A stretch of DNA of 50,957 bases from Chloroflexota bacterium (GTDB taxonomy: Bacteria; Chloroflexota; Limnocylindria; Limnocylindrales; CSP1-4): the NCBI GenBank assembly GCA_016191395.1, contig JACPOS010000001.1, forward strand, positions 1-50,957. Direction: 5' to 3'. This document shows positions 25,018 to 33,325 of this stretch, piece by piece (positions within the stretch are counted from its first letter, which is position 1; every line of letters starts with the position of its first letter). Below the pieces are notes generated by a model. The model had not been told where the DNA came from, did not search any database, and worked only from the letters and a program-made list of their open reading frames with translations. The position numbers and the translations under genes are program-made.

Positions 25018-25700
25018 CAGCCGGGCTCCGCGACGCGGTACCCGACGCCGTACACGGTCAGCAGGTAGCGCGGCCGGCCAGGCTCCGGCTCCAGCTTGTG
25101 GCGCAGGTTCTTCACGTGGGCGTCGATCGCACGCTCGTACGCCTCGAAGGCGACCCCGTGCACCGCGTCCAGGAGCTGCGAGCGCGTGAACACGCGGCCC
25201 GGCTCGCGGGCCATGGTGGCGAGGATGGAGAACTCCGTCGGGGTGAGGTCGATCGGACGACCAAGGACCGTCGCGCGCAGGCGCGGGACGTCGAGGACGA
25301 GGTCGCCGACCTCGATTCGATCGCGCGGCTCGGTCGCCCGCTCGGATCGCCGCAGCACCGCGCGCACACGGGCCACGAGCTCGCGCGGGCTGAACGGCTT
25401 GGTGACGTAGTCGTCCGCGCCCAGCTCCAGCCCGAGCAGCTTGTCCAGCTCCGTGTCGCGCGCGGTGACCACCACCACGGGCGTCGGCCCGGTTGCCCGG
25501 ATGGTGCGCAGGACGTCCAGGCCATCCAGGCCGGGGAGCCCGAGGTCCAGGATGACGAGGTCCGGATGCCGCACCCGCGCCGAGTGGACCGCGGACGGCC
25601 CGTCGCCGGCGGTCAGCACTGCGAAGCCGGCGTGCTCGAGATAGTCGCGCGCCAGCTGGGCGATCTTCGGTTCGTCATCGACGACCAGCACGGTCTGCAT
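25017..25700 (-). CDS. OmpR/PhoB-type response regulator
   Basis: A 227-residue regulator: receiver domain (about 1-118) with acidic pair VVDDE, phosphoacceptor D52 (LVILDLGLPG), T/K of VTKPF, then a winged-helix DNA-binding domain (about 130-224, LTPTEFSIL, GYRV end). Cognate partner of the kinase just downstream. Preceded by a terminator at 25722-25762, so it likely has its own promoter or receives read-through. Confidence 0.95.
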   Translation of the reverse strand: MQTVLVVDDEPKIAQLARDYLEHAGFAVLTAGDGPSAVHSARVRHPDLVILDLGLPGLDGLDVLRTIRATGPTPVVVVTARDTELDKLLGLELGADDYVTKPFSPRELVARVRAVLRRSERATEPRDRIEVGDLVLDVPRLRATVLGRPIDLTPTEFSILATMAREPGRVFTRSQLLDAVHGVAFEAYERAIDAHVKNLRHKLEPEPGRPRYLLTVYGVGYRVAEPG

Positions 25701-25721
25701 GGGCGGTCACTCTAGTCGCGG

Positions 25722-25762
25722 GAACGGCGAAGCGGCTGCCGTTGCCGGCAGCCGCCCCGTTC
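25722..25762 (-). terminator. two-part hairpin terminator
   Basis: Inner stem GCGGCTGCCG (25732-25741), loop TTGC, CGGCAGCCGC (25746-25755), with an outer stem GAACGG (25722-25727) and CCGTTC (25757-25762). It lies directly after the Gly/His-rich membrane-protein gene and before the response regulator. Confidence 0.7.
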
Positions 25763-25770
25763 GAAGCCCG

Positions 25771-26250
25771 TCAGCGCCCGGGCGAGCCGCCCGGAGCCTC
25801 GGCCGAGCCGGGGCCGCCCGGCGCGGCGCCGGTCCCACCGTCCGCCTCATGCATGCGCCGATGCAGCTCGGTCATCCGCCGGTCGCGCTCCTCGCGCCAG
25901 CCCTCGGGGCCGCCCGCCATCTGGCTCTCGCCCTTGTCCCAGCCGCCGCCCCAGCCGTAGCCGCGCCCATACCCGTGTCCGTAGCCGTGGCCCCAGCCCC
26001 TGCCGCGCGAGAACGCGGCGCGGATGAGCCCGAAGATCAGGAACAGGAACAGCAGCGGGAACAGCAGTCCCAGGAAGTTGAAGCCGTGGTAGCCGCCGTA
26101 GCCGGCCACCGGCACCGGTGCGCCTGCCGGGAAGCGCCCGGCGTCCACGACGCCCTGCGCCACACCGGCCTGGTAGATCTCCGCCCCGATGCCGACGAGC
26201 ACGCCGACGGCGACCAGGGTGAGGAAGAAGCCGACGATTGCTCGTCCCAT
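25771..26250 (-). CDS. Gly/Tyr/His-rich two-helix membrane protein
   Basis: A 159-residue protein from ATG 26250 with AAGGAG upstream. Two hydrophobic helices (about 3-25 and 57-78) flank a short loop; after the second comes a Gly/Tyr/His/Trp repeat region (about 83-105, GHGYGHGYGRGYGW) and a charged helix. Proteins of this look are common just upstream of two-component genes in high-GC bacteria, and here the regulator and kinase follow. It may be a membrane partner or a target of that system. No enzyme motif. Confidence 0.7.
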   Translation of the reverse strand: MGRAIVGFFLTLVAVGVLVGIGAEIYQAGVAQGVVDAGRFPAGAPVPVAGYGGYHGFNFLGLLFPLLFLFLIFGLIRAAFSRGRGWGHGYGHGYGRGYGWGGGWDKGESQMAGGPEGWREERDRRMTELHRRMHEADGGTGAAPGGPGSAEAPGGSPGR

Positions 26251-26366
26251 GAGGTCATCTCCTTGTCCGAAGGGTTGATGACCACAGCCTCACGGCGAGT
26301 CGTGAACCTGGTGTGAAGGCGGGATGGAGATCCCGCGCGGCGTGCGAGGACGTCCGCGCGGCCGAA

Positions 26367-26687
26367 TCAGCCTGCGGGCTTGATCACCACGCCGGGGATC
26401 CGGTACTGGCTCGGCAGGCCGTCCGCCTCGGCGTCGGAGTAGCCGGGGCCGGCGAGCGACCCGTCCGCCTCGAAGAACTCTGCGTATCGGTCACGATGCC
26501 GCGCGGCGTATTCGTAGGCCGCGGCGACGCCCATGCGGCGCAGCTCGGGGTGGTCCTTGAGCATGCGCCCTAGGGTGTAGCCGCTGCTCCGGAGCTCCAG
26601 GATGTTCCGCACGGTCAGCCGCGTGCCATAGCAGAACGGTTCGCCGTTCATGACCAGCGGGTCTGACACGACCCACTTGATGGTCAT
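26367..26687 (-). CDS. DUF433 (antitoxin-like HTH) protein
   Basis: A 106-residue protein. Its N-terminal 65 residues match the DUF433 pattern: SDPLVMNGEPFCYGTRLTVR, then a helix-turn-helix around GYTLGRMLKDHPELRRMGV. Proteins of this family often act as antitoxins or DNA-binding parts of toxin-antitoxin pairs. ATG 26687 has AAGGGGG seven bases upstream; GTG 26693 would overlap the previous stop (GTGA) and add two residues. A ~40-residue acidic tail follows the conserved domain. Translationally coupled to the helical protein upstream. Confidence 0.75.
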   Translation of the reverse strand: MTIKWVVSDPLVMNGEPFCYGTRLTVRNILELRSSGYTLGRMLKDHPELRRMGVAAAYEYAARHRDRYAEFFEADGSLAGPGYSDAEADGLPSQYRIPGVVIKPAG

Positions 26688-26689
26688 CG

Positions 26690-27172
26690 TCACGCCCCCT
26701 TGTAGATGAACGCGAGCAGCGGGTTGCGCTTGCGTGCGTCGCCCGCGAGTCGGCGGTGCCACTTGAACACCGCAATCCCGGCGTCGATTGCCGCATCCAC
26801 CGCGGGCTGGGCGTCCGGCTGGACCGCCGCGGCCGCCGCGCGACGGAGGCCTTCGCACAGGGTCACCACGTCGTCCATCGCGATCTTGCGCTTGCGGTAG
26901 CGGACGGCCACGAGGTCCGCGAACGTCGCCATGGCGCGCGGGTCGCCACTGGCCACCGCGACGGCCAACCGGTCGACGAACGCCTGCAGGTCGGCGAGCA
27001 GCGCCTCGCGCACGAGGTCGTCATGCCGGTCGCGGAGGGTCGGGTCGATGTCCAACGCGGCCGCCAGCGCGCGGGCACGGAGGCGAGCACCACCACTCCC
27101 CAGCGCAGCCGCGGCGGCGGGATCGCCTGCCGAGAGGTCCAGAGGCGGAAGGCCGAGGCTGGGATGGCTCAC
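26690..27172 (-). CDS. helical protein of unknown function paired with DUF433
   Basis: About 160 residues from GTG 27172. After a Gly/Ala-rich N-terminus it is almost entirely amphipathic helix (about 30-145) with LLADLQAFVDRLAVAVASGD and RYRKRKIAMDDVVTLCEGL. The style recalls the all-helical N-terminal sensor domains of RsbR-type proteins, but the match is not firm. One Cys. It overlaps the DUF433 gene downstream. If the pair is a toxin-antitoxin unit this would be the partner, though no PIN or other nuclease motif is seen. Confidence 0.6.
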   Translation of the reverse strand: MSHPSLGLPPLDLSAGDPAAAAALGSGGARLRARALAAALDIDPTLRDRHDDLVREALLADLQAFVDRLAVAVASGDPRAMATFADLVAVRYRKRKIAMDDVVTLCEGLRRAAAAAVQPDAQPAVDAAIDAGIAVFKWHRRLAGDARKRNPLLAFIYKGA

Positions 27173-27221
27173 GCGCCGGAGTCTACCGTGCGCTCGGGGC
27201 CTACGCCGGTACGATGCTCCC

Positions 27222-27785
27222 ATGGCAGGCACGGAACCCCGCAAACGACAGAGCGCGCCGGCAACCGCGGATGCGTCGGCGGATGGAGCCGCGCGTCGCC
27301 TGGAACGGCCGCCGTCCGAGCGATATGCGGCAGGCCAGGCGGAGCCGGCGCCGGGCACGGGCGGATCGAGCACCGCGTCGCCGTCCGCGCTGTCGGGGCC
27401 GCTGGTGCGGGCGCTCCTCGTCGGTGCCCTCGGGACCCTCGCGCTGTTCGTCGTGGGCGCACTGCTTGCATCCACGGCAGGGTTGCTGTTCACCTCGGGC
27501 GCGGTCGGCGGGGCGGCTGGCCTGGTGCTCGCTCGCGCGGCCGTCCCGCTCGGCGAGGCCCGCCCGGTCTCGCGTCGAACCGTTGCCCGGCTGTCGGTCG
27601 CCGTGGCGATCGCGGCGGTGGCGATCGCGGCCATCTCGACCTGGGCGTTCGCCCGCGCGGAGGGCGGAAACCTCGGGCTCGTGGACTATCTGCTGGAGGC
27701 GTTCGGGCTGTTCGTCCCGGGCGAGGTCGTCATCGCGGCAGCCGCCGCCGTGTGGGGAGCGAACGCGGGTCCGGTGCAGTCCTGA
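27222..27785 (+). CDS. small multi-helix membrane protein
   Basis: A 187-residue protein. A polar ~60-residue cytoplasmic start is followed by about four hydrophobic helices (near 62-84, 86-105, 120-142 and 150-178). No conserved polar motif. Its TGA overlaps the ATG of the acetyltransferase gene by one base. Unknown function. Confidence 0.65.
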   Translation: MAGTEPRKRQSAPATADASADGAARRLERPPSERYAAGQAEPAPGTGGSSTASPSALSGPLVRALLVGALGTLALFVVGALLASTAGLLFTSGAVGGAAGLVLARAAVPLGEARPVSRRTVARLSVAVAIAAVAIAAISTWAFARAEGGNLGLVDYLLEAFGLFVPGEVVIAAAAAVWGANAGPVQS

Positions 27786-28300
27786 TGGCGGACGCCACGG
27801 CCCTGCCCACGCCGGCCGGGATCGCGCTCCGGCGACCCACGGAGGCTGACTATCCGGGCATGGTCCGGGTCATCGACGACTGGTGGGGCGGCCGGACGAT
27901 GGACGCGCTGCTGCCACGGCTCTGGCTCCAGCACTTCACCGGGACGTCGTGGCTCGCCGAGACGACGGCCAGTGAGCTTGCCGGCTTCCTGATCGGGTTC
28001 CACTCCCCCGACAGGGCGAACGTCGCGTACTGCCGCCTCGTCGCGACGAACCCGAACCTGCGCGGGCGCGGCGTCGGGCGCGCGCTCTACGAGCGGTTCT
28101 TCGACGACGCGCGGCGGGCGGGCCGGCACGAGGTGCGCGCGATCACCTGGCCCGGCAACCGTCCCTCGATCGCCTTCCATCGCGCCCTCGGGTTCCAGGT
28201 GGAGGTCGGGCCGGGCAGCCAGAATCTCTATGGAACGCCCGCCCAGCCCGGCTACGATTTCGACCGGGAGGATCGGACCATCCTGGTCCGGACGATCTAG
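27785..28300 (+). CDS. GNAT-family N-acetyltransferase
   Basis: A 171-residue protein. It opens with IALRRPTEADYPGM, then the acetyl-CoA site VATNPNLRGRGVGRALYERF (about 90-109; the RGRGVGRALY loop is the pyrophosphate-binding motif A) and FHRALGF near 133-139, the classical GNAT C-terminal motif. The substrate is not apparent. Coupled to the membrane-protein gene before it and followed after ten bases by the septum-formation-like gene. Confidence 0.9.
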   Translation: MADATALPTPAGIALRRPTEADYPGMVRVIDDWWGGRTMDALLPRLWLQHFTGTSWLAETTASELAGFLIGFHSPDRANVAYCRLVATNPNLRGRGVGRALYERFFDDARRAGRHEVRAITWPGNRPSIAFHRALGFQVEVGPGSQNLYGTPAQPGYDFDREDRTILVRTI

Positions 28301-28310
28301 GGGGAGAGGG

Positions 28311-28757
28311 ATGCTCAAGAACCCACTCGTGCGGAATGGGATCCTCATCGCGGTGATCGTGGTGATCGTGATCGCTGCGAAGATGTTCCTGCCGACCGAC
28401 GCGAACAGCCTCCAGGTGGGCCAGTGCTTCGATCCGCCCACGACCGACGGCACGGTGACCGGCGTGGACGACGGCCCGTGCACCGAGCCGCACAAGGCCG
28501 AAGTGGTGTTCGTGGGCGACTTCTCGCCTGCGACGGACTCGTATCCGATCACGCTGGCGTTCGAGAGCTTCTATTCCTCGACCTGCACCCCGGCGTTCAA
28601 CGCCTATACGGGGCTCGATTTCGAGTCGGACACGACCTACGACATGGCCGCGTTCAAGCCGACCACCGATGGCTGGAGCGGCGGCGATCGCAAGGTCATC
28701 TGCTACGCCATGCGAGCGGATGGGGCCACGATGACCAAGTCGATCAAGAAGACCTAG
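28311..28757 (+). CDS. septum-formation-domain-like anchored protein
   Basis: A 148-residue protein from ATG 28311 with the strong site GGGGAGAGGG directly before it. One N-terminal membrane helix (about 8-26), then an extracytoplasmic domain with VGQCFDPP, VDDGPCTEPHKAEVVF and later Cys residues, the Cys/His layout of the septum-formation domain family (PF13845-like). In other bacteria such domains are attached to cell-division or hypothetical membrane proteins. Its stop shares CTAG with the opposite gene. Confidence 0.7.
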   Translation: MLKNPLVRNGILIAVIVVIVIAAKMFLPTDANSLQVGQCFDPPTTDGTVTGVDDGPCTEPHKAEVVFVGDFSPATDSYPITLAFESFYSSTCTPAFNAYTGLDFESDTTYDMAAFKPTTDGWSGGDRKVICYAMRADGATMTKSIKKT

Positions 28758-29092
28758 GCGGCCCCACCCCGGGTCTCGCCCACGAACGGCATGCCGTGGC
28801 GGGTGAGCGCCTCGACGCTCATCCGCAGGACCGCGGTCTTCGCGGTGGCCACCTCGCGGACGTAGGCGGCCTCCTCCTCGTCCGTCATTGCGCGACCGCG
28901 CACGCTGGCGCTCGGCCGTCCGACCGAGAGCCACGCAAGGTGGTATCGGTCCATGGACCCCCACGCGCGCTTGAGCAGGTCGTCGGTCAGCTGGAGCCAC
29001 ACCTTCAGCGCGGCATGGCTCGGGTTCGCGGCCAGCCGATCGCCCTCGTCGATGAGCTGGCGAGTGTCGCGGACGAGCTCGTCGCGGGTCAC
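28754..29092 (-). CDS. small conserved-looking protein after pabC
   Basis: A 112-residue soluble helical protein from GTG 29092, overlapping the pabC stop (GTGA). Contains LVRDTRQLIDEGDRLAANP and a Glu-rich middle. No family recognised. Position implies co-expression with the folate genes; the convergent neighbour shares its CTAG stop. Confidence 0.6.
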   Translation of the reverse strand: MTRDELVRDTRQLIDEGDRLAANPSHAALKVWLQLTDDLLKRAWGSMDRYHLAWLSVGRPSASVRGRAMTDEEEAAYVREVATAKTAVLRMSVEALTRHGMPFVGETRGGAA

Positions 29093-30003
29093 GGCGCGTG
29101 CCGGTCCGTGCCGCGGATGAACGCCTCGCGGGCCTCGCGGGCGCGCGCCGTCCAGGGGCCCGGCCGGCCGCTGCCGATCGGCGTCCCGTTGAACATCGTC
29201 ACCGGCAGGATGCCGGCCACGCTGGAGCACAGGAACGCCTCGTCGGCGGCCGCGAGATCGGCGGGCACGAGCGAGCCCTCGGACGGTCGAAGGCCGGCGG
29301 CGCCCGCCCAGCCGAGGATCCACGTTCGAGTCGTGCCGGGCAGGATCGCCGAGTCCAGCGCCGGGGTCGCGAGCTCGGTTCCGTCCGCCGTGCTGCGAAC
29401 GAGGAAGACGTTGGCGCTCGTTGCCTCCGAGATGCGGCCGTCGATGGTCAGGAACAGCGCGTCGTCCGCGCCGGCACGGCGTGCCTCCAGGCGCGCGAAG
29501 ACGTAGTCGGCGCGGCTCGTCGTCTTGAGCGCGCCGAGCGGGCTCGCCGGATCGCGCCGGACGGAGCTTGCCACGAGGTGCAGCCCACGCTCTAGGTGGC
29601 CGGCTGGTGGCGGCTGGACCGGCCAGGCCTGGACCACGATCGTCGGATCGGTGGGGCCGGCAGGCAGGAGCCCGCGGCTGGTCGCGACCCCGCGGCTCAC
29701 GGTGATCCGGATCGAGGCGTCGCCATCCGGTCCGTCGAGGCGCTCCGCGGCCAGCAGCTGCGCGATCCCCAGCGTCAGGTCCTCCTCGAGGGACGGCCCG
29801 AGGGGGATGTCCAGGCCGCCAGCCGATCGGCGCAGCCGCGCCAGGTGCTCGGCGAGCTCGGTCGGGTGGCCGGCGCGGGCGCGGAGCGTTTCGAACACTC
29901 CGTCGCCGAGCTGGAACCCGCGATCGAACGCGGACAGGTGGCGCCCCTCGGCGGGTTCGAGGGACCCATCGATCCAGACGTGGCGGCCGGCGAGCTCTCT
30001 CAC
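29089..30003 (-). CDS. pabC: aminodeoxychorismate lyase / class IV aminotransferase
   Basis: A 304-residue PLP enzyme. The start matches FDRGFQLGDGVFETLRA (about 26-42), the catalytic Lys lies in GALKTTSRADYVFARLEA (about 160-177), and ISEATSANVFLV follows, the three signature blocks of fold-type IV enzymes. Directly following pabB with a GTGA overlap, it most likely converts 4-amino-4-deoxychorismate to p-aminobenzoate and pyruvate for folate synthesis. Branched-chain aminotransferase is the alternative but the partner gene argues against it. Confidence 0.9.
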   Translation of the reverse strand: MRELAGRHVWIDGSLEPAEGRHLSAFDRGFQLGDGVFETLRARAGHPTELAEHLARLRRSAGGLDIPLGPSLEEDLTLGIAQLLAAERLDGPDGDASIRITVSRGVATSRGLLPAGPTDPTIVVQAWPVQPPPAGHLERGLHLVASSVRRDPASPLGALKTTSRADYVFARLEARRAGADDALFLTIDGRISEATSANVFLVRSTADGTELATPALDSAILPGTTRTWILGWAGAAGLRPSEGSLVPADLAAADEAFLCSSVAGILPVTMFNGTPIGSGRPGPWTARAREAREAFIRGTDRHAP

Positions 30004-31430
30004 GCGACCTCCCGGGCGCCGATCGCGGTGAGCGGGCCGCGCGCCTTGGCGACGGTCTCGTCCCACTCCTCGGCCGGGTTGCTGCGCCAGGTGATGCCAC
30101 CGCCGACATGCAGGCTGAGCCGCTCGCCATCGGCGACGAACGTGCGGATCAGGATGCTCGAGCCCATCGCGCCATCCGGCCCCAGCCAGCCCGCCATGCC
30201 CGTGTACGGCCCGCGCCGGACGGGCTCCAGGGCCTCCACGAGCTCCATCGCCCGGATCTTCGGGGCGCCGGTGATGGAGCCGCCCGGGAACGACGCGGCC
30301 AGCAGGTCGAAGGCGTCCCGGCCGGCCGCGAGCCGTCCGGTCACCGTGCTGACCAGGTGCTGCACGGCCGCGGTCCGCTCCAGCCGGCACAGGCGCGGTA
30401 CGCGGACGGTTCCGGGCCGGCAGACGCGCCCCAGGTCGTTGCGCAGGACGTCAACGATCATCACGTTCTCCGCGCGGTCCTTCGCGGAGGCGAGCAAGTC
30501 GCGGGCGAGCCGCCGATCGTCCTCGCGGTCGCGGCCTCGCGGTCGGGTGCCCTTGATGGGGTTCGTCGCGACCCAGCCATCGGCCGTCACGGACAGGAAC
30601 GGCTCCGGCGAGGCGGAGACGATCGCCCGCGCCGCGCCGGTGAGCGGGTTCGCACCCAGGTCCAGATACGCGGCGAAGAGCGCCGGGTCGCCCGTCCGAA
30701 GGCGGCGGTACAGCGGCCACGGATCGCCCCGGAACGGCGTCGCGAGCCGGCGGGTGAGGTTCGCCTGGTAGATCTCGCCGTCGGCGATCGACTGCCGGAT
30801 GGAGCCGACGCCCGCCTCGTAGGCCGCTCGACCGAGGCCGGATCGAAGCTCGAGGCCGTCCGGCGGGAGATGGCTCGCGGCCTGCGTCGGGGCCGCCGAC
30901 AGCCGCTCTCGCACCTCAGCCAGCCGTCGGTCGAGCCGGCCGATGCGCTCGTCCACCGCCCGGCCGCCGAGCCACGCGCGGCCCTCGTGGCGATCCCAGG
31001 CGATGACCCAGTCATGGAGTGCCAGCCGGAGCACCGGCAGCTCCTGATCGGCGACGGCGAGGGACGGGAGCCGCTCGAGGCGGCGCCCAAGGTCATACCC
31101 CAGGAACCCGGCGAGGCCCCCGAGGAAAGGCGGCACGGACGACCCCGACAGCGGGTCGCCGGTGAGCCGGAGGAGCAGTCTGCGAGCACTGGCGAAGACA
31201 TCCGGTCCTTCCGCGGCCGCGTCGAGGACGGCAACCGGATCCGCGGTGAGGTAGCTCCAGCGCGCGTTCCGGCCTGGTCGCGCGCTCTCGAGCAGGACGA
31301 GGCCCGGCAGGTCGCGGAACCGCTCCGCGATGTCCATGGGCGCGACGCCCGCCAGCTCCGGGAGCTCCGCGAGCCGCACGCCGGGCGCCTGTGCCCGAGC
31401 CCTCTCCTGGTCGGTCTCCGATCGGTGCAT
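30000..31430 (-). CDS. pabB: aminodeoxychorismate synthase component I
   Basis: A 476-residue chorismate-binding enzyme. The N-terminal half is the variable domain; the conserved half contains GEIYQANLTRRL, the PIKGT motif that marks PabB rather than TrpE (PIAGT), DVLRNDLGRVCRPG, FPGGSITGAPKIRAMELVE and HVGGGITWRSNP. It makes 4-amino-4-deoxychorismate from chorismate with ammonia from a PabA glutaminase, which is not encoded here. ATG 31430 or 31442 can start it; neither has a ribosome site. The divergent operator at 31472-31495 may also govern it. Confidence 0.92.
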   Translation of the reverse strand: MHRSETDQERARAQAPGVRLAELPELAGVAPMDIAERFRDLPGLVLLESARPGRNARWSYLTADPVAVLDAAAEGPDVFASARRLLLRLTGDPLSGSSVPPFLGGLAGFLGYDLGRRLERLPSLAVADQELPVLRLALHDWVIAWDRHEGRAWLGGRAVDERIGRLDRRLAEVRERLSAAPTQAASHLPPDGLELRSGLGRAAYEAGVGSIRQSIADGEIYQANLTRRLATPFRGDPWPLYRRLRTGDPALFAAYLDLGANPLTGAARAIVSASPEPFLSVTADGWVATNPIKGTRPRGRDREDDRRLARDLLASAKDRAENVMIVDVLRNDLGRVCRPGTVRVPRLCRLERTAAVQHLVSTVTGRLAAGRDAFDLLAASFPGGSITGAPKIRAMELVEALEPVRRGPYTGMAGWLGPDGAMGSSILIRTFVADGERLSLHVGGGITWRSNPAEEWDETVAKARGPLTAIGAREVA

Positions 31431-31471
31431 CGGGCCGATCATATCGGTGCGCCCGTGCTCGGCTTGCGCAG

Positions 31472-31495
31472 AGATACTACGGCGTCGTAGTATCT
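31472..31495. promoter_or_regulatory. palindromic operator overlapping a leaderless promoter
   Basis: AGATACTACG (31472-31481), spacer GCGT, CGTAGTATCT (31486-31495): a 10-bp perfect inverted repeat. The right arm contains TAGTAT (31488-31493), a -10-like box six bases before the ATG at 31500, so the mRNA would start at or near the initiator. The mirror arm gives a TAGTAT on the other strand for pabB, 31 bases before its first ATG. A repressor bound here would block both. The MarR gene two genes down is the natural candidate, but TACTAC/GTAGTA halves also resemble BlaI-type sites. Confidence 0.65.
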
Positions 31496-31499
31496 TGGC

Positions 31500-32846
31500 A
31501 TGATCGACCTGCTCGCCCGCGTCCCAGCGCTCGGCATGGCCGTCCTGCTGACGCTCGTGGCGGCATGCGGCTCGGCCGCGCCGACCGCGCCGGCCGCCAG
31601 CGCCTCGGTACCGGCGTCGCCCATGACCACGGCGACGGGCGCCACGGCCGGGCCAAGCCTGGATCGCAACGCCGGTTGGCGGGCGGACATTGCGATGCTC
31701 GTGCCGGGCATGGCCGCCATCCACCCGAATCTCACGCACGGGGTCAGCCGCGCGGACCTCGATGCAGCTGGCGCGGCGCTCGCCGCGACCGTCGAAACGG
31801 CGACCGACGACCAGCTGATGGTGGGCGTGCTCCGGATCGTCGCGATGGTGAGCAAGGCGGGCTGCGACGCCCATACCGGCGCCTACATCTGGGGCAGCGG
31901 CACGTACCCGGTGGACAGCATGCCGCTGCGCCTCTGGCTGTTCGGTGACGAGGTCGTGGTCGTCGACGCGCTCCCGCCCTACCGGGGCCTCATCGGATCA
32001 CGGATCGACACGATCGAGGGCCACCCCATCGCCGACGTCATGGCCGCGATCGACCCGATCGTGCCCCGCGACAACGCCCAGACCGTGCGGCTGCTCATGC
32101 CCCGCTTCCTGCTGATCCCGCAGGTCCTGCGCGGCCTGGGCCTGGCCGAGGGCGGCGTGGTGTCACTCGCGCTCACGGCGGTCGATGGGGCCCAGTCGAA
32201 CGTCGATGTCCAGCCGATCTCGATGGCCGCCTACAACGCGTGGGCCGGCCCGTATGGCCTCCACCTCCCAGCCAATCCGAACGTCCTGTACCTCTCCTTG
32301 ATCGACGAACCGCTGTGGTGGAAGGTCGCGGGCGACGGGGACACGCTGTTCGTCCAGTACAACCGCGTCGACCCGCTGCCGACGCAGGTTCTCGGCGACC
32401 TCGGCAACGCCCTCCGGGCCCCGGACTACGCCCGCGTGGTCCTCGATCTCCGGCACAACTTCGGCGGCGAGCTCAGCGCGCTGGACCCGATCCAGGCGCT
32501 GTTCGAGGACCCGGCGATCGGGGCCCACGACCGGCTCTTCGTCCTGACCGGCCGGAACACGTTCTCCGCCGGCAGCCTGCTCGTCGCGCGCCTCGACAAG
32601 GACACGGACGCGGTGATCGTGGGCGAGCCCATGGGTGGCTGCCCCACCATCTGGAGCGACCCGTCGGACGTGGCGCTGCCGTGGTCCGGGATCGTCGTGA
32701 GCGTTGCCGACGACGTCGCGGTCGGGGTGGACCCGGTCGATCCGCGCCTGACGATCGAGCCGGACACCGTGGTGACCCTCACCCGGGAGGACTGGGCGGA
32801 CGGCCGCGACCCTGCCCTCGACCTGATCGTCGCCGCGCCGCCGTGA
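31500..32846 (+). CDS. S41-like (tail-specific protease family) lipoprotein
   Basis: A 448-residue lipoprotein. LVAAC places the lipid-modified Cys at residue 23. After a linker, a helical region and a PDZ-like middle part (SRIDTIEGHPIADVMAAI) come VVLDLRHNFGGELS and TGRNTFSAGSLLVARL with VGEPMGG, the core of S41/TSPc peptidases; Ser in FSAGS is the candidate nucleophile. The usual Lys partner is not obvious. Leaderless start behind the palindrome. Overlaps the MarR gene (GTGA). Cleavage target unknown. Confidence 0.8.
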   Translation: MIDLLARVPALGMAVLLTLVAACGSAAPTAPAASASVPASPMTTATGATAGPSLDRNAGWRADIAMLVPGMAAIHPNLTHGVSRADLDAAGAALAATVETATDDQLMVGVLRIVAMVSKAGCDAHTGAYIWGSGTYPVDSMPLRLWLFGDEVVVVDALPPYRGLIGSRIDTIEGHPIADVMAAIDPIVPRDNAQTVRLLMPRFLLIPQVLRGLGLAEGGVVSLALTAVDGAQSNVDVQPISMAAYNAWAGPYGLHLPANPNVLYLSLIDEPLWWKVAGDGDTLFVQYNRVDPLPTQVLGDLGNALRAPDYARVVLDLRHNFGGELSALDPIQALFEDPAIGAHDRLFVLTGRNTFSAGSLLVARLDKDTDAVIVGEPMGGCPTIWSDPSDVALPWSGIVVSVADDVAVGVDPVDPRLTIEPDTVVTLTREDWADGRDPALDLIVAAPP

Positions 32847-33325
32847 CCGAGCAGCCGGACACCTCGATCCTGTTCGACGTGTTCGCGCTGAGCCAGGCCG
32901 TCGGCCGGCTGCTCGCGACCGCGATGCGCGACGGCCCGCTGACGCCGTCCGAGTACGCCGTCTACAGCGCGGTCTTCGAGCTGGAGGCCGCCTCGCCGAC
33001 GCAGCTCGCGGCGCGTCTGGGCATGCGCCTGACGACCTTCATGGACCAGCTCCGGCTCCTGGAGGCACGCGGACACGCGCGGCGAATCGACCATCCCACG
33101 GACGGGCGGTCATACCGGGTCGTGCTGACGGCCGCGGGCCGCGACGCGCACCGGACGGCAAACCGTCGATTCGAGGACGCCGCGCGAGCGTTTCGAGCGA
33201 ACCTGCCGGACGGCGAGGCCGCGGCGAAGGCCGGCCTGCTCGCGGTTCGCACGGCCGCCGACGCGGCGATGTCCCGGCTCGCCGGGAACCCTAGCCCTCG
33301 CCGGCTCGCCGGTCGCGCCGGCTGA
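32843..33325 (+). CDS. MarR-family transcriptional regulator
   Basis: A 160-residue winged-helix regulator: GPLTPSEYAVYSAVFE, ASPTQLAARLGMRLTTFMDQLRLLEARGHARR and the DGRSYRVVLT wing. Start GTG overlaps the preceding stop. As second gene after the operator it probably represses its own operon; the ligand is unknown. Its 3' end overlaps the convergent gene by 35 bases. Confidence 0.9.
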   Translation: MTEQPDTSILFDVFALSQAVGRLLATAMRDGPLTPSEYAVYSAVFELEAASPTQLAARLGMRLTTFMDQLRLLEARGHARRIDHPTDGRSYRVVLTAAGRDAHRTANRRFEDAARAFRANLPDGEAAAKAGLLAVRTAADAAMSRLAGNPSPRRLAGRAG

